Assembly (NCBI GenBank): GCA_027919835.1
Contig: JANVFP010000022.1
Location: 62,001 to 126,000 of the forward strand
From: Lentinula raphanica
Lineage: Eukaryota; Basidiomycota; Agaricomycetes; Agaricales; Omphalotaceae
Length of the DNA stretch: 64,000 nucleotides
Direction: 5' to 3'
How positions within the stretch are numbered: position 1 is the stretch's first letter; every line of letters starts with the position of its first letter. Below, one piece after another: positions 58,961-64,000 of the stretch. The position numbers were made by a program, and so were the translations under genes. A model generated the notes under the pieces. The model was not told the DNA's origin, did no database searches, and worked only from the letters and a program-made list of their open reading frames with translations.

Positions 58961-61951
58961 ATGAACCATCCTTCTCTTTCTTCTTCCTACTCTCCTGGCT
59001 CCTCCAACACATACGGACACGACTGGTCACAGGATGCAACTGGAGGAGGTATTCAAACTCATGGAAGACATTTCATAGACGGTTATGGTCGTGTTTGTGG
59101 ACTGCGAGGCGTGAACCTCTCCGGATCCTCAAAGTCGCCCTCGAATCATAACAACGACACATTCCCTTCTGATGCGGAAACTGTGACATTTGTTGGCAGA
59201 CCGTTTCCTCTTGACGAGGCTCCAGAGCACTTGGCTAGGCTTAGAAGATGGGGTTTAACCTTTAGTGCGTTTAATCTTATTACTAGCGCCACTTGCTTGT
59301 CCTTACACATTCTCTACAGTAAGGTTTTTAGTCACCTGGGAAGCTGTAGAGCATGCTGGCCCGTAAGAGAATTTCTCTTCAGTACACTTACACGATGACC
59401 TTCATCTGCTTGTAGAGGCATCTATGACACCGAATACCTAGCTTACATCCGCGACCTTTTAAATTTACTTCCTCAATATGGGATGGTTGCCTTTGTCTCT
59501 CTGCACCAAGACGTATGGTCGCGGTACTCCGGTGGCTCCGGAGCACCTGCTTGGACATTCGAGGTAGCCGGGCTCGACCCGCTCCACTTAGAGTCCACAG
59601 GCGCAGCATGGTTGAAAGGCGTCAAAGGAGGAGGGCATATTGAGGAGGAAAGAGGCCTATGGCCATGCGGATATCAAAAGGTGCATATCATTTGAACCAT
59701 AGCCTGTAATATACATTGACTTTTATTCTTCGCGATAGTTGGCGGCTGCGACTATGGCGTACGTGTTTTGCAATGATGACACTTGCGCACTATTCCTGAG
59801 TATATTCTCAGGACGTGTTTCTGGGCTGGAGACGCGTTCGCTCCCAAATTATCAATCACGAACAAAAAAGGAGAATCAATCTCCGTTCAAAAGTTCCTTC
59901 AAGATGCATACCTAGACATGAGTGAAATGCTAGTCAAAGCTATCGGTGATCTCCAAGGAGTCATTGGGTTCGAGGTATCATAATCATCTCTTCGGTGGAT
60001 ATGTCCAAGCTCCAAAAGCTCAAACCCTTGTACAGATGATGAACGAACCGCATCGAGGATATGTCGAAGTTCCTTCTTTGCATTATTTCGATTACAACAC
60101 CGATCTTCATCTTTCTGCCGTCCGTAAGCATCAGCTTCTCCTGCGTCCAAGAGATACGTCGATGCTGAGGTTGACGTTGACCGCTAATTATAGCATCCGC
60201 CTTCGAGTCATTCCAACTCGGCGCTGGTCATCCGACTGAGGTGTCTGTATGGACGCGATCGTACCCTATGCCTACGCGCAAAACTGGAAGTGCGGTGCTC
60301 AACATGGAAAAGCGTAAGGTTTGGAAAGAGGATGGTCCGACGAAAGGACGATGTTTATGGGAAATGCATGGCGTATGGGGATGGGATAAAAATAAGAACA
60401 CAGCGATTGTGTTGAGAGAGAACTATTTCAAGAAACACCCTACGACGACTGGGAAGAAGGTACATAATTCTTTCATCCTCGACCATGTTTTTGCGAATAG
60501 TCTCATGTCTTCTTTTCTAGATCGACTGGTATACTGATTTCTACTACCCGTTCTTGAACAAATGGGCAGAACGTGTACGCGGAGCATCGTCTCCTGATAA
60601 GATCGTCTTCGTGGAGATGATCCCTAACGAAGTCTGTCATCTATCATTAAACATGTTCTCTCTGTGTCGAATGTTCTCAATTTCGCGTCATAGTTCTGCC
60701 CGACGTCCTTCACCGGAGATCACCAGCCAGACAACATCGTATATGCCCCACACTGGTACGTGTTCAATGTTTCTATGCATTCCATCCTGGAACATGACCA
60801 AGAACTCTGGTCGTGATCTAGGTATGATCTCAACGCACTCTTCACCAAAGCATTCGGCGATTTTACTGTCAACGTGCAGGGACTTTCAAGGGTAATGCAC
60901 GTATTTGTTCTAATTACAGTCCGGCTTCATCCATGTCTTCTATCTAGGGAATGTTCCCGCTCAAGGCTTTCTACTGGGGTCATAAAGGGGCTAGAGATAA
61001 TTTTGCACTACAGATTCGCAACATTGTGGAAAAAGCCTATCAAGTTCTGGGTGAAAAACCTGTGATCATTGGAGAATGTGGGATACCCATGGATATGAAG
61101 TCAGTGATCATCTTTTGCTCTGACATCTTGATTTTAATGGTACCTGTAGTAAAGGCAAAGCTTTCAAGACAGACGATTTCACCTGGCAGGCGAGAATGAT
61201 GGACGCCATGTTGGTGGGACTAGAGAGGGCACTGGTTGGGTTCACGTGAGTCCAAGTCAATAACCGATGGGCTCAACCTCTGCTCAATCGGACTAGGTTA
61301 TGGAACTACAATCCATACAACACGGATCTTGCGGGAGACGATTGGAATGGGGAAAACTTTTCTTGGTTCAGTCGAAGCCGGGCTCTCCCGCGGGAGTTGC
61401 TGTACTATGAACAGTCTTCTCCTTCGTTGGACAATGGTGGGCGGATACTTTCCGCGGTCGTGCGTCCCTACCCTGCCAAGACGGCGGGAATACCATTGAA
61501 GTTTGAGTACGAGGTCACTACTTGGTCGTTCACGTTCAAATGGTGCAACCCAGACGCAAGCGCCCACAGTAATGGCTCGCCAACGGTTGACAAGCCTTCA
61601 CTATCCCGTTCCAAAATAAACGCACTGGAAACGGAGATATTCCTGCCATCTTTGATCGCACACGGAAGGACAGTGATTGTGACTGGGCTGGAGAAAGATG
61701 ATTCGTACGTCTACGACGAAGTCAGGCAGACCCTGTTCATCGTCGCGAGGAACACAGATCCAGGCTTTGTGCACGAAGTCAGAGTAAGACTGGCCGTTCC
61801 GGAGGGGTACAAAACTAGACCGCCGTTGTTCGAGGTGAATGATTTTTGGAGTGATTTTGGGATGGGTGTGTGTGCGCTGGTTGTGTTGATGACTGCGTTG
61901 TTGTTGGGCGTTTCTGGAGTAGGAAAAGAGATTATGGATAGATTACAGTAG
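58961..61951 (+). CDS. Glycoside hydrolase GH5 subfamily 12, steryl-beta-glucosidase / glucocerebrosidase type
   Basis: About 13 exons join in phase. Landmarks: GRVCGLRGVNLSGSSKSP, the barrel strand RFLVTWEAVEHAGPG, FVSLHQDVWSRYSGGSGAP, the acid/base Glu in IGFEMMNEPHRGY, VYAPHWYDLNALF, and the nucleophile Glu in KPVIIGECGIPMDM, followed by LWNYNPYNTD. A beta-rich C-terminal region ends in a membrane segment (MGVCALVVLMTALLLGVSG) with a short tail, so the enzyme is probably membrane-anchored. Yeast Egh1 and the Cryptococcus EGCrP enzymes of this group hydrolyse ergosteryl-glucoside or glucosylceramide; which substrate applies here cannot be told. The first 600 bp lie in duplication unit B. 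The next gene starts only 90 bp after the stop. Confidence 0.88.
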
Positions 61952-62041
61952 ATTACCATAAAAGGAAATCATGTGTGCCGGTGGCTAGAGTGCCTGCCTT
62001 GTTCTTTGCCTTCATCGTTGACCAAGTAGCGTAGCGGCGGA

Positions 62042-64000
62042 ATGCTCGATCCTTCGTCGACGGCCCCTCCCCCGGATCAACTTTTACAACCTCCCCCAAA
62101 ACAAAAACGGTCGAGTGTCGCTTGTAGACGTTGTCGAAGACTTCGAGCAAAATGTGTAAAGGAAGAGAGAGACGGTGGGCTTTGTAGAGGTTGTATCGAC
62201 GCTGGTGTTCCGAATGAGTGCGAGTTTCTACCTCGAGGTATGAGTGCAATCGACAGAGCAGTGAGTATAACATCTTGCTTTTGGTTTTTGTGTACTGACA
62301 AAGTTCAAGCCTCGCCCTGCTCAACGTCGCAAGCGACAGCGTCGAGACGTTTCTCCTGATCAGTATGTTTTTTTTTCATCCCCCTGAGAACAATATCATC
62401 ATGGATTGTATATCCAGTGTTCCTCGTCTGTCGTCTCCTTGTACATATCTATGTTGATGTTGATTGGTATGCACTGCGCCCTCTGTCTTGTTCGAGCTGT
62501 GTCGCTGAACGTCGTACAAGTCTCCTAGCCTTTCCTCAAGTCCACGCTGTCGTAAACGGTATCTGTTCATGCTGTCATCAATCTGTTCCTGCTGTTTTGG
62601 GTCCAATTCCGACTGCTCAGGCAGTTCCGCCCACTGCGATTGAGGATCTGTGCGTTTTTCCCTCATACTGTCATCTTGCCTCCTAGTAAAACTTTGATCA
62701 CAGCTTGCCTCCCCAAGACGAACTCGTCGATGCTTGTGAATGGTTCTTTGGCACCTACTTCCAGCTTGGCTTCCTTCACAAACCCACGTTCATGCACACA
62801 TTGATCACCTCCCCTCAATCCATCAGCACGTTCCTTCTGCTTTCTATGCTTTCCATATCTGCCCGGTTTTCACCTCGGTTGATCGAAAGATATGGATCGG
62901 GAGCCGCTGCCGCTGATGTCTTTGCTCGCCAGGCTCATAAGCTTGCTGGCGACGAGCTTTCTGGTGCAGCAACACTCGATAGGGCTCAAGCGTTCTTCTT
63001 GTGTAGCATTTGGAGCTGGGGTAGTGGTTATCGAGACCGTTCGTGGGTATGTACCATAGTTTATATGCCCAGATGACTTGATTCACTCAATTCTCGGTTC
63101 ATAGATTTTCTTGGGGGTCGCAGCACGAAGTAAGATTTCACATATTACATAGCATTGTACTTGATTTGTCTTATCGACGTTTTCAGTGGCTTCTATCCTC
63201 AAACTTTCCCAAGAATCTTCGTACAATCTGACTCCTGATGCAAGTGTGGAATCAGTGATTAGCGCAGAGGTGTCCCGTCGAACGTGGTGGATGATCTTCA
63301 GCAAGTGTTTCTCCCTCTATACCTGCTCTCGTCATTCATCAAACGTTTTTCAGTGAGTGATAATCTTCTCAGCTCAGGTTGTGGCCGGCCCGTTGCATTT
63401 GACTTGGACCAGGTCACTATCCCTCTTCCTCTTGACGAGGATTACTTTTCTTTTGGTTATCAAGGACCTACGACCGTTCTTCCCGGTACGAACGCCGAAG
63501 CGAGGTTACGTCCATTACATCAAACTCCCTTCACTGCACCACAGATTGATCCTCAGCTTCAATCTCAGCCTCACCCTCCCTCGTCCGAATCGCCCTCCAA
63601 CACGAATTCGAACGAAACAGGCGAGCGCTCGTTGTATGGGAATCTCATCACCATAGCCGACATTTGGGCACGTGTGGCCAGGAGTGCGTTGGTACGATCC
63701 CAACCATCGGGTACTCCCGCCCCTCGATCTGCTACAGTGGCGCCTTGGCATCCGGAGAGTGACTATGCTATCATCAAAGAGCTCGAGGTTTGGGAGGGTT
63801 CGCTCGGTCCTCGACAGACATGGAGCATGAGCAATCTCCTTGCATACCAGTCTAAGAATTTGGATATGGTAAGCTGGTTTTTCTCGTCATCTTATATTCG
63901 TGAGTCACACTAATGCCCATACCATAGGGTTTCAGAGGTATATTCCTGTTCATGCACCTCGCTCATATCGTCATGCGGCGATCTTATCTGCCCATGTTGG
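62042..64000 (+). CDS. Zn2Cys6 fungal-specific transcription factor, partial at window end
   Basis: Exon 1 (62042-62260) encodes the binuclear zinc cluster: CRRCRRLRAKC, then CRGC and a final Cys in NECEF, preceded by basic and Pro-rich residues. Exon 2 (62304-62362) is strongly basic (RRKRQRRD). From about 62700 the fungal transcription-factor middle domain is clear: DELVDACEWFFGTYFQLGFL, SRRTWWMIFSNDNLLSSGCG with GRPVAF, then DQVTIPLPLDEDY. Introns around 63048, 63131, 63303 and 63870 keep the frame. The exon or exons between 62363 and 62700 are not resolved; a Pro/Ala-rich stretch (SVPAVLGPIPTAQAVPPTA) may be the linker. The gene runs past the window. It is a nuclear regulator with unknown targets. 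Confidence 0.82.

Larger units (their letters stand above)
57189..59568. repeat. Tandem duplication, unit B
   Basis: Second copy of b561 3' end, F-box gene and GH5_12 5' part. It runs to GAGGTAGC at 59561-59568, where unit A breaks off. About 2.4 kb against 2.2 kb in unit A; the length difference includes the deletions in the truncated GH5 copy. Confidence 0.85.

Overview
The window reads as nuclear DNA of a basidiomycete, almost certainly a mushroom-forming Agaricomycete. Genes are packed with short introns (mostly 48-70 nt, GT-AG with a few GC-AG). The families point the same way: a Clp1-like sexual-development protein, a DUF6698 gene, a Plavaka-type (CACTA superfamily) transposase, a GH5_12 steryl-glucosidase, a GT32 mannosyltransferase-like protein and a DUF262 protein. 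No RNA genes or CRISPR arrays were seen. Gene models were built by hand from splice signals and reading-frame continuity; protein lengths are those of the hand-spliced models.

Layout. 1-5.3 kb has no gene I can support. 5.3-16 kb holds a bZIP factor, a transaldolase-like protein with a substituted active-site lysine and a long tail, two head-to-head paralogous membrane proteins, and the SPOUT arginine methyltransferase SFM1. 16.06-24.86 kb is one 8.8 kb DNA transposon bounded by matching terminal inverted repeats. It carries an apparently intact DUF6698 gene on the left arm and a decayed Plavaka transposase on the right arm, with about 1.9 kb of poorly understood sequence between them. It lies between SFM1 and the autophagy kinase ATG1, about 280 bp before the ATG1 start codon.

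25-43 kb holds ATG1, RIC8 (G-alpha exchange factor), clp1, a DUF262 protein with two microexons, a divergent unknown gene and a GT32 glycosyltransferase. 43.6-50 kb has two secreted hydrolases in tandem (GH127-type and S10 serine carboxypeptidase). 50-64 kb has a CCCH zinc-finger protein, a cytochrome b561, a tandem duplication spanning b561 3' end / F-box gene / GH5_12 5' end, the full GH5_12 gene and a Zn2Cys6 transcription factor cut by the window edge.

The most notable items are the composite Plavaka/DUF6698 element with C-to-T nonsense decay confined to its transposase, the probable transaldolase pseudoenzyme, the tandem duplication with its two broken junction genes, and the 7-nt and 10-nt exons of the DUF262 gene. 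Two housekeeping or regulatory genes (RIC8, bZIP) each need a one-base correction to keep their frame, so sequence error must be considered.
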